Source: Flavobacteriaceae bacterium
GTDB lineage: Bacteria; Bacteroidota; Bacteroidia; Flavobacteriales; Flavobacteriaceae
DNA length: 38,200 nucleotides
Reading direction: 5' to 3'
Assembly (NCBI GenBank): GCA_020346245.1
Contig: CP070778.1
Span: forward strand, 1,985,763 to 2,023,962
In this document: positions 8,435-16,628 of the stretch, piece by piece
How positions within the stretch are numbered: position 1 is the stretch's first letter
Layout: each line of letters starts with the position of its first letter
Position numbers and translations under genes: made by a program
Notes under the pieces: model-generated
Seen by the model: the letters and a program-made list of their open reading frames with translations, nothing else
Databases searched by the model: none
What the model was told of the DNA's origin: nothing

Positions 8435-10762
8435 TTGAATACATTTCTGGATGAATTAAATGACGCTCAAAAAGGTCCTGTTTTACACAAGGAGGGACCT
8501 CTAATGGTTATTGCTGGAGCGGGTTCGGGTAAAACCAGGGTACTTACCTATAGAATTGCTCATTTAATGCAGCAAGGTGTTGATCCATTTAATATTCTGG
8601 CTCTAACCTTTACAAACAAGGCCGCCAGGGAAATGAAGAAGCGAATCGCCGATATTGTCGGGAGCTCTGAAACAAAGAATTTATGGATGGGTACGTTTCA
8701 CTCTATTTTTGCCCGTTTACTTCGATATGATGGGGATAAATTAGGGTATCCAAGTAACTATACCATTTATGACACACAAGATTCACAACGTTTAATATCA
8801 TCTATAATTAAGGAGATGGGATTAGATAAGGATATTTATAAGTACAAACAAATTCAAAATCGTATATCGTCCTATAAAAACAGCTTAATTACGGTAAAGG
8901 CTTATTTCCAGAATCCAGAATTAATGGAGGCCGATGCCATGGCCAAGCGGCCCAGATTAGGTGATATTTATCAAAACTACGTGGACCGATGTTTTAAAGC
9001 AGGAGCTATGGATTTTGATGATTTGCTTTTACGGACCAATGAATTATTAAGTCGTTTCCCGGAAGTTTTAATGAAATATCAGGAGCGGTTTCGTTATATA
9101 CTTGTAGACGAGTATCAGGACACCAATCACTCACAGTATCTTATAGTAAAAGCACTTGCAGATCGGTTTCAAAATATTTGTGTAGTGGGTGATGATGCCC
9201 AGAGTATTTACTCATTCAGGGGGGCAAACATTACAAATATCCTAAACTTCCAGAGAGATTATGATGATGTTGCTGTTTACAGGTTAGAACAAAATTACCG
9301 TTCAACCAAAAATATAGTTAATGCCGCAAATTCTATTATTGCAAATAATAAGAATCAACTGGAAAAAGTTGTTTGGACAGCTAACGATGAGGGTACTAAA
9401 ATAAAACTTCACAGAAGTATTACTGATGCTGAAGAAGGAAGATATGTGGCAGGTTCAATTTTTGAAAATAAAATGAGAAACCAGCGTTTAAATTGCCATT
9501 TTGCCGTGCTTTATCGGACAAATTCCCAATCGCGTGCTATAGAAGATGCCTTACGCAAAAGAGATATTCCTTATAGGATTTATGGGGGACTATCATTTTA
9601 TCAACGAAAAGAAATCAAGGACTTGTTATCTTATCTGAGGTTAGTGATTAACCCAAAGGACGAAGAGGCCTTAAAAAGAGTTATAAATTTCCCCACTCGT
9701 GGAATCGGGCAAACCACATTAGATAGACTTACGGTGGCGGCAAATCATTACTCAAAATCAATTTTTGAAGTAATGGAAAATTTGGATAAAATTGATTTGA
9801 AAATCAACTCAGGTACAAAAAGAAAACTCGAGGATTTCATCAATATGATTAAAAGTTTTCAAATAATGAATGTAAGTGCAGATGCTTTTACCCTGGCCGA
9901 ACATGTCGCAAGGAAAACAGGCATACTACTGGAGTTCAAAAAAGATGGTACTCCGGAGGGTATTGCCCGAATGGAGAATATAGAAGAATTACTAAATGGT
10001 ATCAAAGATTTTGTAGAAGGGCAAAAAGAATTGGCTGATGCAAAAGGAGATTTAGCGGAGTTTCTGGAAGATGTGGCCCTGGCTACCGATCTGGATAAAG
10101 ACACAGGAGATGATGATCGTGTCGCTCTAATGACTATTCATCTCGCAAAAGGATTGGAATTTCCCTTTGTTTATATAGTTGGAATGGAAGAGGATCTTTT
10201 CCCATCTGCTATGAGTATGAATACACGAAGTGAATTAGAAGAGGAGCGGAGGCTGTTTTATGTAGCTCTTACCCGTGCTGAGGAACAGGCATATTTAACT
10301 TACACACAAAACCGATATCGCTGGGGTAAATTAATTGATGCCGAACCCAGTCGTTTTATTGAGGAAATTGAGGACAGATATATGGAGAACCTTACTCCGG
10401 TAGATACTTATCGATATAAACCTTTAATTAATACTGATATTTTTGGAGAAATTGATAAGTCTAAACTTAGGACTAAAAAACCAGAAAATGGAGTTCCGCC
10501 CGGAATAAAAAAGCCAAACGAAAATCAATTAAGAAGGCTTAGAAAACTTAAACCGGAATTAGCCAAACCAATTGGAAATAGTAATCCTATAGATCCAAAT
10601 CTAACAGCAGGAGCTCTGGTAAATCATACACGTTTTGGCCGTGGCAAGGTATTGCGGGTTGAAGGAGCAGGTAACGACAAAAAGGCTGAAATACAATTTG
10701 AGAAAGGAGATGTGAAAAAGTTGCTGCTTCGATTTGCAAAGCTTGAAATAATTGGTAATTAG
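8435..10762 (+). CDS. uvrD: UvrD/PcrA-type superfamily 1 DNA helicase
   Basis: A 775-residue 3'-5' DNA helicase acting in nucleotide-excision and mismatch repair and in removing obstacles from DNA. Motifs: the Q-motif 'LNDAQKGPV', Walker A AGAGSGKT (27-34), TFTNKAAREMKKR (Ia), DEYQD (225-229), GDDAQSIYSFRGA (III), LEQNYRST (IV), TIHLAKGLEFPFVYIVG (V) and VALTRAEE (VI). A C-terminal Tudor-like domain (GALVNHTRFGRGKVL) resembles that of PcrA. The start is TTG at 8435: an in-frame TAA lies at 8420-8422, and the next ATG would remove the Q-motif and part of Walker A. The ATG at 8430 is out of frame and stops at once. Confidence 0.96.
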   Translation: MNTFLDELNDAQKGPVLHKEGPLMVIAGAGSGKTRVLTYRIAHLMQQGVDPFNILALTFTNKAAREMKKRIADIVGSSETKNLWMGTFHSIFARLLRYDGDKLGYPSNYTIYDTQDSQRLISSIIKEMGLDKDIYKYKQIQNRISSYKNSLITVKAYFQNPELMEADAMAKRPRLGDIYQNYVDRCFKAGAMDFDDLLLRTNELLSRFPEVLMKYQERFRYILVDEYQDTNHSQYLIVKALADRFQNICVVGDDAQSIYSFRGANITNILNFQRDYDDVAVYRLEQNYRSTKNIVNAANSIIANNKNQLEKVVWTANDEGTKIKLHRSITDAEEGRYVAGSIFENKMRNQRLNCHFAVLYRTNSQSRAIEDALRKRDIPYRIYGGLSFYQRKEIKDLLSYLRLVINPKDEEALKRVINFPTRGIGQTTLDRLTVAANHYSKSIFEVMENLDKIDLKINSGTKRKLEDFINMIKSFQIMNVSADAFTLAEHVARKTGILLEFKKDGTPEGIARMENIEELLNGIKDFVEGQKELADAKGDLAEFLEDVALATDLDKDTGDDDRVALMTIHLAKGLEFPFVYIVGMEEDLFPSAMSMNTRSELEEERRLFYVALTRAEEQAYLTYTQNRYRWGKLIDAEPSRFIEEIEDRYMENLTPVDTYRYKPLINTDIFGEIDKSKLRTKKPENGVPPGIKKPNENQLRRLRKLKPELAKPIGNSNPIDPNLTAGALVNHTRFGRGKVLRVEGAGNDKKAEIQFEKGDVKKLLLRFAKLEIIGN

Positions 10763-10816
10763 TCAAGCACAATCAGTACTCCATGGTTAGGGTTGATTTC
10801 TTTATACATGATAGAT

Positions 10817-10849
10817 TTGCAGCATTATATTTATTTCATGCTATATTTG
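10817..10849 (+). promoter_or_regulatory. Promoter(s) for the GH16 gene
   Basis: TATATTTG (10842-10849) is preceded by TTG (10817-10819) with a 22-base spacer, 26 bp before the ATG. A second match, TAGATTTG (10812-10819), with TTG at 10793-10795 (16-base spacer), suggests tandem promoters. Confidence 0.55.
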
Positions 10850-10875
10850 AGCAGAACTTTTAATTATATCATTTA

Positions 10876-11751
10876 ATGTATAAGAAGATCATTATTCTTT
10901 TTACAGTTATACTTCTGGGATACAGTAAAAGTGGTCCACAAGAAGAAGTTCAGGGAGAGGTATCCGGATCTATAGATGTTTGTGACGTACAAGATGTTAA
11001 TGCACCTGACTATTGGGATAAGGCGGTTTTGGTTTGGGAGGATGAATTTGATGGAGATTCGTTATCCGAGGAGAATTGGGTTTCCGAGACGGGGGCTAAT
11101 GGTTGGGGCAATAACGAACTTCAGGATTATACCGAAGACGAAAATGTAATAGTAAGCGACGGAACACTTAAAATAATAGCAAAGAAAACAGAATTGACTC
11201 CTGGAACTGTTGGTTATACTTCTGCAAGGCTAAACAGCACATCCAGTTTTAAATATGGCCGAATGGAGATAAGGGCTAAAATACCGGATCATAAGGGCAA
11301 TGGTTTATGGCCGGCACTTTGGATGCTGGGTTCAAATATTGAAACAGCAGGATGGCCGGCATGTGGTGAAATAGATATCATGGAGTATGTAAGTTTTGAG
11401 CCCAATAGGGTTCATTTTTCCATTCATAGTGTTGCCAACAATCATAAAGATGGAACCCAGGTAACTTCAGGTCCGGTTTTATTAGAGACTATAGAAGAAG
11501 AATTTCATAATTATGGAATTCTGTGGACAGACAAATACCTGAAATTCTACATTGACGATATAGATAATATTAAACTTCTATTTCCACGCCCGGCTATTTC
11601 AAATGCGGAGAACTGGCCTTTTTCAGGATCATTCTACTTTTTAATGAATATTGCCGTTGGAGGAGATTGGGGAGGGTTAGAAGGTGTTGACGACAACATT
11701 TTCCCGGCAATTATGGAGGTAGACTATGTACGGGTTTATCAGGTTAAATAG
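10876..11751 (+). CDS. GH16 family beta-glucanase (laminarinase-like), exported
   Basis: This 291-residue endo-acting beta-glucan hydrolase shows the GH16 catalytic signature CGEIDIMEYV: nucleophile Glu165, Asp167 and acid/base Glu170. Family segments such as 'LVWEDEFDGDSL', 'GRMEIRAKIP', 'GLWPALWMLG' and the C-terminal 'VDYVRVYQ' are present. The N-terminus looks like a lipoprotein signal (MYKK, hydrophobic core, ILLG-SKSG), but the lipobox Cys position is Tyr16 (TAC where TGC/TGT would be expected). As written it cannot be lipidated there. Short Asp/Glu-rich linker at 20-45. A substrate such as laminarin is inferred from the family. The gene has its own promoter and no SusC/D neighbours, so it is not in an obvious polysaccharide-utilisation locus. 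Confidence 0.9.
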   Translation: MYKKIIILFTVILLGYSKSGPQEEVQGEVSGSIDVCDVQDVNAPDYWDKAVLVWEDEFDGDSLSEENWVSETGANGWGNNELQDYTEDENVIVSDGTLKIIAKKTELTPGTVGYTSARLNSTSSFKYGRMEIRAKIPDHKGNGLWPALWMLGSNIETAGWPACGEIDIMEYVSFEPNRVHFSIHSVANNHKDGTQVTSGPVLLETIEEEFHNYGILWTDKYLKFYIDDIDNIKLLFPRPAISNAENWPFSGSFYFLMNIAVGGDWGGLEGVDDNIFPAIMEVDYVRVYQVK

Positions 11752-11811
11752 CATCCCGATTTAATTTTGTGGATTATCTATAGATTATTCCACCAAATTT
11801 TTATTTAGTAA

Positions 11812-12432
11812 ATGGCCGAATTCATTAAGATATACGAGGAGAATCCTAATCCAAAAGAAATAGATAGGGTTGTATCTGTCCTGCAAAAAGGCGGTTTGAT
11901 CATTTATCCTACGGATACTGTTTATGGACTTGGATGCGATATTACCAATACAAAGGCCATGGAAAAAATTGCCCGAATAAAGGGAATTAAATTGGAAAAG
12001 GCCTACTGGTCATTTGTTTGTGCAGATCTTAGTAATCTTTCCGATTATGTCAGGCAATTGGATACTCCAACATTTAAAATTCTTAAAAGAGCCCTTCCCG
12101 GCCCTTATACTTTTGTGTTGCCGGGTAGCAATAAATTACCCAAGGTTTTTAAGAAAAGAAAAACTGTAGGAATAAGGGTTCCGGATAATAATATTGCACA
12201 AGCTCTTGTGAAGGGTCTGGGCAATCCCATTATTTCTACCTCTATTAGAGATGAAGATGAGCTTTTGGAATATACAACGGACCCCGAATTGATTTTTGAA
12301 AAATGGCAGAATTTGGTGGACGTGGTTATTGATGGGGGTTATGGGGGTAATTTAGGATCCACTGTTATAGATCTGTCAGGAGATGAACCAGAAATACTGC
12401 GGGCAGGGAAAGGAGACCCGGATAATATATGA
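11812..12432 (+). CDS. YciO/TsaC/Sua5 family protein (L-threonylcarbamoyladenylate synthase-like)
   Basis: A 206-residue single-domain member of the YrdC fold. TsaC/Sua5 enzymes make threonylcarbamoyl-AMP for the t6A37 modification of ANN-decoding tRNAs. YciO proteins are close relatives with weaker or uncertain activity. Visible signatures: 'GGLIIYPTDTVYGLGCD' (27-43) for nucleotide binding, 'LPGPYTFVLPG' and 'TVGIRVPDN', then 'NPIISTSI'. 'KAYWSFVCADL' stands where TsaC usually has KR-P-------, which fits the YciO branch better. The ATG at 11812 follows a possible -7 element (TAATTTTG, 11762-11769). It ends inside a strong terminator. Confidence 0.85.
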   Translation: MAEFIKIYEENPNPKEIDRVVSVLQKGGLIIYPTDTVYGLGCDITNTKAMEKIARIKGIKLEKAYWSFVCADLSNLSDYVRQLDTPTFKILKRALPGPYTFVLPGSNKLPKVFKKRKTVGIRVPDNNIAQALVKGLGNPIISTSIRDEDELLEYTTDPELIFEKWQNLVDVVIDGGYGGNLGSTVIDLSGDEPEILRAGKGDPDNI

Positions 12433-12464
12433 AAAAACCGCGGTTCTTAACCGCGGTTTTTTTT
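12432..12464. terminator. Bidirectional intrinsic terminator
   Basis: A 14-bp perfect stem (12432-12445 with 12449-12462; core AACCGCGGTT) has a 3-base CTT loop and is flanked by A6 on one side and T8 on the other. It can therefore end both the YciO/Sua5 gene (plus) and the OmpA lipoprotein gene (minus). The plus-strand stop codon TGA ends exactly at its first base. Confidence 0.92.
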
Positions 12465-12486
12465 ATTGGATTATTCGAAATAACCT

Positions 12487-13338
12487 TTAATCGTTGATCG
12501 CAGGGTCTTTCATGCCTTCCTCAATCATGCTATAAAACTGATCAATTTTCGGAAGGACAACAATTCTTGTTCTCCTGTTCTTAGACTTATTTGTTGCAGA
12601 AATCGGAATATACTCAGATCTACCTGCTGCCGTCATTCTCTTAGGATCTACGCCATAGTCGTTTTGTAAAACACGCACAACAGCAGTTGACCTTTTTACA
12701 CTTAAATCCCAATTATCTAACAATACACCTTTTCTGTACGGCACATCATCAGTATGCCCTTCAACCATAAATTCAAAGTCGGGTTTATTGTTAACCACTT
12801 TAGCTACCTTCCCTAAAACTTCTTTGGCTCTCGCAGTAATATTATAGCTTCCGCTGCTGAATAATAGCTTGTCAGATATTGAAACGAAAACTACGCCTTT
12901 CTCAACACTGATTTCTATATCTTCATCATCAAGGTTGCCCAGCACGCCTTTTAGGCTTTGAACCAATGCCAGGTTAACAGAATCTCTTCTGGTTATGGCG
13001 TTCTGTAACTTACGGATGGTAAGATCTTTTTCCTGAAGGCTCTCTAAGGATTTTTCGAGGTTTTCAGCACCCTTAGTCGTTAGAGTTGTTAGGTTACCCA
13101 TATTATTTATAAGTTCCTGATTGTTTGCTTTTAGAAAAGCATTTTGATCGGTAAGTGTTTGTAATCTGGCATCCGCAGTTGCCTTTTCTTCAAGACAGGA
13201 ATTCAACTTCACTGTTGCTGAATTTAACAGATCCTGAGTTTCTTTTTGTTTAGTTTCCAATTCGGCATATTTCTTCTGAGATACGCAAGATGACAAAAGA
13301 ACTGCCATACCTAAAAAGCCTAGAATAAGTTTTTTCAT
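12487..13338 (-). CDS. OmpA-family peptidoglycan-binding lipoprotein
   Basis: This 283-residue outer-membrane lipoprotein should tether the outer membrane to peptidoglycan. The lipobox LLSSC puts the lipidated Cys at 18. A long coiled coil (about 22-120) leads to a complete OmpA/MotB domain: 'LLFSSGSYNI', GHTDD (194-198), the NWDLSVKR helix (209-216, diaminopimelate-binding Arg), 'GVDPKRMTAAGRSEYIP' and NRRTRI (254-259). It is the intact counterpart of the degenerate protein at 5572-6345. A candidate -7 element, TAATTTTG, lies at 13428-13435 on this strand, giving a roughly 90-base leader. Confidence 0.93.
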   Translation of the reverse strand: MKKLILGFLGMAVLLSSCVSQKKYAELETKQKETQDLLNSATVKLNSCLEEKATADARLQTLTDQNAFLKANNQELINNMGNLTTLTTKGAENLEKSLESLQEKDLTIRKLQNAITRRDSVNLALVQSLKGVLGNLDDEDIEISVEKGVVFVSISDKLLFSSGSYNITARAKEVLGKVAKVVNNKPDFEFMVEGHTDDVPYRKGVLLDNWDLSVKRSTAVVRVLQNDYGVDPKRMTAAGRSEYIPISATNKSKNRRTRIVVLPKIDQFYSMIEEGMKDPAIND

Positions 13339-13436
13339 AATAATGTTTATATAAAATTAATTATTTGTTTAATTCATCTTTGAATAAATACAAGGTAAAA
13401 TTATAACATTTGATTTCCTTTAATTTTCAAAATTAG

Positions 13437-14438
13437 TTAATCTTTTACTAAAATGTTAAAATTTCTTATATGATCTACGAAATAGGACCATACTATGGAT
13501 TTTGTCACATAATACATCGTAATAAAATTAGCTTTTTCCCTTTTCCGATACATTTTACCAAAATGCCTGTAATAACTCAAATGTGCCCTGACAATAGCAA
13601 AACAATGAGCCGGTTTTAGCAGTATAATAAATCGAATTCCTGCAATACCGTCCAGGATCAGGCGTGCAAAAATAATGGGAAATGCCTTTTTTCGGGGGAG
13701 ATTTTTAGTGATTGAATAAAGAGAGTTTCTAAAATTTAAATAAGTTTTTTTAGGATTCATATTACTAAGTGTTGAACCTCCGAGATGGTAAATATGTGAT
13801 GCTCCAACGTAGTAAACCTTTAATCCATTATTTTGAGCCCGCCAGCATAAATCAACTTCTTCCTGATGTGCAAAATAATCTTCATCAAATCCGCCAAGGG
13901 AATGAAATACTTCACTTTTAATAAACATACATGCTCCCGTTGCCCAGAAAATTTCGATAGTATCATCATACTGACCTTCGTCCTTTTCTATCGCCTGAAA
14001 AATACGTCCTCTGCAGAATGGATATCCAAACTGATCTAAAAATCCACCACAAGCTCCGGCATATTCAAAATAATCTCTGCGTAACAGGTCGAGAATCTTA
14101 GGTTGAATTATGGAAGCTTCAGGAATTTTTAGAAATGCTTCCTTTATTGGTTCCAGCCAACCGGGTGTAACTTCCACGTCGGAATTTAAGAGGCAATAAA
14201 TATCTGCATCCACCTTTTTTAAAGCGTCGTTGTATCCTTTGGCAAATCCATAATTAGAACTATTTTGTATTAGGATCACACTGGGAAAGTTTTCCCGTAC
14301 AAAGGCCACAGAGCCATCCGTAGAGGCATTGTCTGCCACATAAATATCGGCGTCACCAGAATATTTAACTACCTGAGGCAGGTATCTTTCCAGGAGGGCT
14401 TCTCCATTCCAATTAAGTATTACGATTGCAAATTTCAA
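13437..14438 (-). CDS. Family 2 glycosyltransferase, membrane-associated
   Basis: A 333-residue GT-A enzyme that transfers a sugar from a nucleotide donor, probably onto an envelope polysaccharide or lipid-linked glycan. Motifs: 'AIVILNWNG' (4-12), 'DNASTDGS' (36-43), the metal/nucleotide-binding NSDVEV (85-90), 'WATGACMFI' and the acceptor-side 'FDEDYFAHQEEVDLCWR' (184-200, ED motif). The pattern resembles rhamnosyltransferase-type GT2 proteins. A hydrophobic stretch near 253-280 may contact the membrane. The start is TTG at 14438. The codon series upstream meets the stop of the preceding gene (14451-14453) in the same frame only four codons before it, and no ATG is available. Confidence 0.9.
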   Translation of the reverse strand: MKFAIVILNWNGEALLERYLPQVVKYSGDADIYVADNASTDGSVAFVRENFPSVILIQNSSNYGFAKGYNDALKKVDADIYCLLNSDVEVTPGWLEPIKEAFLKIPEASIIQPKILDLLRRDYFEYAGACGGFLDQFGYPFCRGRIFQAIEKDEGQYDDTIEIFWATGACMFIKSEVFHSLGGFDEDYFAHQEEVDLCWRAQNNGLKVYYVGASHIYHLGGSTLSNMNPKKTYLNFRNSLYSITKNLPRKKAFPIIFARLILDGIAGIRFIILLKPAHCFAIVRAHLSYYRHFGKMYRKREKANFITMYYVTKSIVWSYFVDHIRNFNILVKD

Positions 14439-14450
14439 AACGGTTGCAAA

Positions 14451-14897
14451 TTAACGGCTAAAATCAGGAATTTGCCTTAAAAAAGAATATTTTTCTTCCT
14501 CATAGTTCATTTTGCAATAAAAATGATCAAAACCATTGGTCACCATGAGAAATCCGGCCCGCATTTTTAAGTTATAACGCGCTATCTGATCGAAAACAAC
14601 TTGTGAAATCGTGATATTAGGTGATTTGCATTCAACCAAAATATGGATACTGCCATCAGTATTGAAAACTACAACATCATATCGTTTTTTCAAACCGTTT
14701 AATGACAATGTTTTTTCCACATTAATTAAAGAAGTTGGATATTTTTTATCCGCCGTAAGAAAATGGATTACGTGCTGCCTAACCCATTCCTCCGGTTGGA
14801 GACTTACAAACTTTTTGCGGATAATATCAAAAATCTGCTGCTTATTTTCGCTACATTTGAATCTGAAATGGTAGCGGGGAAAGTTGAGAGATAACAT
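14451..14897 (-). CDS. Stand-alone HsdR N-terminal-like nuclease domain protein
   Basis: A 148-residue protein resembling only the N-terminal domain of type I restriction endonuclease subunit R. The PD-(D/E)xK core is present: Glu61, Asp74 ('RYDVVVF') and E-x-K at 89-91 ('VECKSP'), so the fold may still cut DNA. No helicase domain, HsdM or HsdS is nearby, so this is not a restriction system. I recall solo versions annotated across Bacteroidetes, often beside holA as here. The ATG at 14895-14897 is 26 bp from the divergent holA start. That gap holds the palindrome CAAATTTG (14902-14909), close to a -7 element on both strands. Role unknown; DNA repair or replication is inferred from context. 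Confidence 0.8.
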   Translation of the reverse strand: MLSLNFPRYHFRFKCSENKQQIFDIIRKKFVSLQPEEWVRQHVIHFLTADKKYPTSLINVEKTLSLNGLKKRYDVVVFNTDGSIHILVECKSPNITISQVVFDQIARYNLKMRAGFLMVTNGFDHFYCKMNYEEEKYSFLRQIPDFSR

Positions 14898-14923
14898 AGG
14901 ACAAATTTGGCAATTTTTTTTGG

Positions 14924-15928
14924 ATGGAAGAAGTAAAGCAGATTGTAAATAGCATCCGCAACGGGATCATAAGCCCTATATATTTTTTGATGGGTGATGA
15001 GCCCTATTATATTGATAAAATAGCTCAGTTTATCAGTGATAATGTTCTAACTGAGGAAGAAAAAGGGTTTAATCAAATGGTGTTATATGGAAAGGAAACA
15101 TCATTGGACCAGGTTTTGGCGAACGCCAAGAGATATCCGATGATGTCAGAAAGGCAAGTTGTTATTGTGAAAGAGGCACAGCATTTATCCAGAAATATTG
15201 AAGACTTACACTCTTATGCAGAAAACCCGCAAACTTCAACCGTACTGGTATTTTGTTATAAATACAAGAAGTTAGACAAACGAAAAAAATTACATAAAAC
15301 CCTTCTTGCCAATGGGGGTGTCATTTTTGAAAGTAAAAAGCTATATGAAAATCAAGTTTCAGATTGGATAAGGCTTATATTAAAACAGAAAGGCTTTGCT
15401 ATTTCACATAAAGCAGCAATTTTATTAGTTGAGTATCTGGGGACAGATCTCAGCAGAATTAATAATGAGTTAGAAAAGTTGCAATTAGTCCTTCCTGATA
15501 AAACCGAAATTGATCCCGACCTAATTGAGAAGCACATTGGGATTAGTAAAGACTACAATAATTTTGAATTAAAAAAAGCGATAGGAGAAAGAAATGCTGT
15601 AAAAGCCACACGGATCATTAATTATTTTGCTCAAAACCCAAAGGATAATCCTTTTGTTGTTACGGTGAGCCTCCTGCATAATTTTTTTACACAGTTACTA
15701 CAGTATCACGGTTTGTCAGACCATTCTCCCAAAAATGTGTCTTCCGCCCTGCGAATTAATCCTTATTTTGTTAGTGAGTTTCAAACGGCTTCCAGAAACT
15801 ATCCAATGAAGCAAGTTAGCAGTATTATTAAGTGTTTGAGGGAATTGGACTTAAAAGGAAAAGGGGTAGGGGCTTACAATATATCTCATGCCGATCTCCT
15901 GAAAGAACTTTTGGTAAAGATAATTTAA
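14924..15928 (+). CDS. holA: DNA polymerase III subunit delta
   Basis: The delta subunit (334 residues) of the clamp loader opens the sliding clamp and loads it on primed DNA. Recognisable features are the N-terminal 'PIYFLMGDEPYYID', the 'AKRYPMMSERQVVIVKEAQ' segment (a Walker-A-like region without a P-loop, as normal for delta), 'YLGTDLSRINNELEKL' and the C-terminal collar helices ('NPFVVTVSLLHNFFTQLLQYH'). Length is normal. It is divergent from the HsdR_N-like gene and ends 3 bp from the convergent DoxX gene, with no room for a terminator. Confidence 0.95.
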   Translation: MEEVKQIVNSIRNGIISPIYFLMGDEPYYIDKIAQFISDNVLTEEEKGFNQMVLYGKETSLDQVLANAKRYPMMSERQVVIVKEAQHLSRNIEDLHSYAENPQTSTVLVFCYKYKKLDKRKKLHKTLLANGGVIFESKKLYENQVSDWIRLILKQKGFAISHKAAILLVEYLGTDLSRINNELEKLQLVLPDKTEIDPDLIEKHIGISKDYNNFELKKAIGERNAVKATRIINYFAQNPKDNPFVVTVSLLHNFFTQLLQYHGLSDHSPKNVSSALRINPYFVSEFQTASRNYPMKQVSSIIKCLRELDLKGKGVGAYNISHADLLKELLVKII

Positions 15929-15931
15929 AAC

Positions 15932-16309
15932 TTATTTTTTATCTATACTATAGCGCCCTGGCCCAAGTAGCATTATAACAACAAAAATGACTAAATAGAT
16001 TAACGCCATTTCTTTCCTTCCAAATGGATCTGAAGCATGCACAATAAATGCCGCGACAGCCATTACAACTACAATAGGTAATGCCGCCCAACGAGTTTTA
16101 TAACCAACTATAACAAGAATAGGACAGATAACTTCTCCAATGATAGTGATGAATAGAGAAGGAGTGGAGCCAATGCCAATGGGGTCAGCAAATTGAAAAT
16201 CGCCACCTATAAGTTTTTGTAATTTAGGAATACCATGCGATAATAGAAAAGCAGAGGACAAAATTCGGAGCACCGCTAAGCCTATATCACTTTTAAGTTT
16301 TTTAGTCAT
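15932..16309 (-). CDS. DoxX-family four-helix membrane protein
   Basis: A 125-residue inner-membrane protein with four hydrophobic helices (about 9-28, 43-65, 68-90 and 98-116). The 'GLAVLRILSSAFLLSHGIPKL' start and the 'GEVICPILVIVGYKTRWAAL' centre are typical of DoxX/DoxD-like proteins. The biochemical role of most members is unknown; links to quinone or thiol redox chemistry are reported for some. ATG at 16307-16309. It stands alone; its 3' end almost touches holA. Confidence 0.88.
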   Translation of the reverse strand: MTKKLKSDIGLAVLRILSSAFLLSHGIPKLQKLIGGDFQFADPIGIGSTPSLFITIIGEVICPILVIVGYKTRWAALPIVVVMAVAAFIVHASDPFGRKEMALIYLVIFVVIMLLGPGRYSIDKK

Positions 16310-16628
16310 TCATTTTAAGATTGGATGTTCTAAATTAAGCTTTTTTTACTAAACCTTGATTATCTCGTTTAGGGAGCTTAGAGAAAAAGTGTTGCCAAGT
16401 TGCAATATAGAATCCCTGTATTTAAATATTACAGCTTAAAAAAACAGAATCCAATATCGGATTTTACAATGTCGATCTATTGTTTAAATTAATAATAAGA
16501 GCAATTCAAATCCGTGTTTGAAATACTAATTTTTGCAGGATTGATTCCTGGAAGTTTATTTTCTAACAATCTATTCCATAAAATCTTGGAAAGCAAAGTG
16601 TAAGCAGTGTATTTTTTAAGGATTTCCC
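16310..16628. other. 319-bp gap without a convincing gene
   Basis: The stretch is AT-rich with frequent stops on both strands. An imperfect 16-bp inverted repeat (AATCC-N6-GGATT, 16448-16463) and one minus-strand frame open for about 50 codons without any ATG (ending at 16489) were noted. No tRNA-like cloverleaf, strong terminator or consensus promoter was found. Confidence 0.5.

Noticed and set aside
14451..14897. Type I restriction-modification system
   Set aside because: Only an HsdR N-terminal-like domain is present; no helicase part, methylase or specificity gene lies nearby.
16448..16463. Imperfect inverted repeat AATCC-N6-GGATT
   Set aside because: Short, not repeated, not next to a promoter, and does not match the GGA-N5-TCC operators in spacing.
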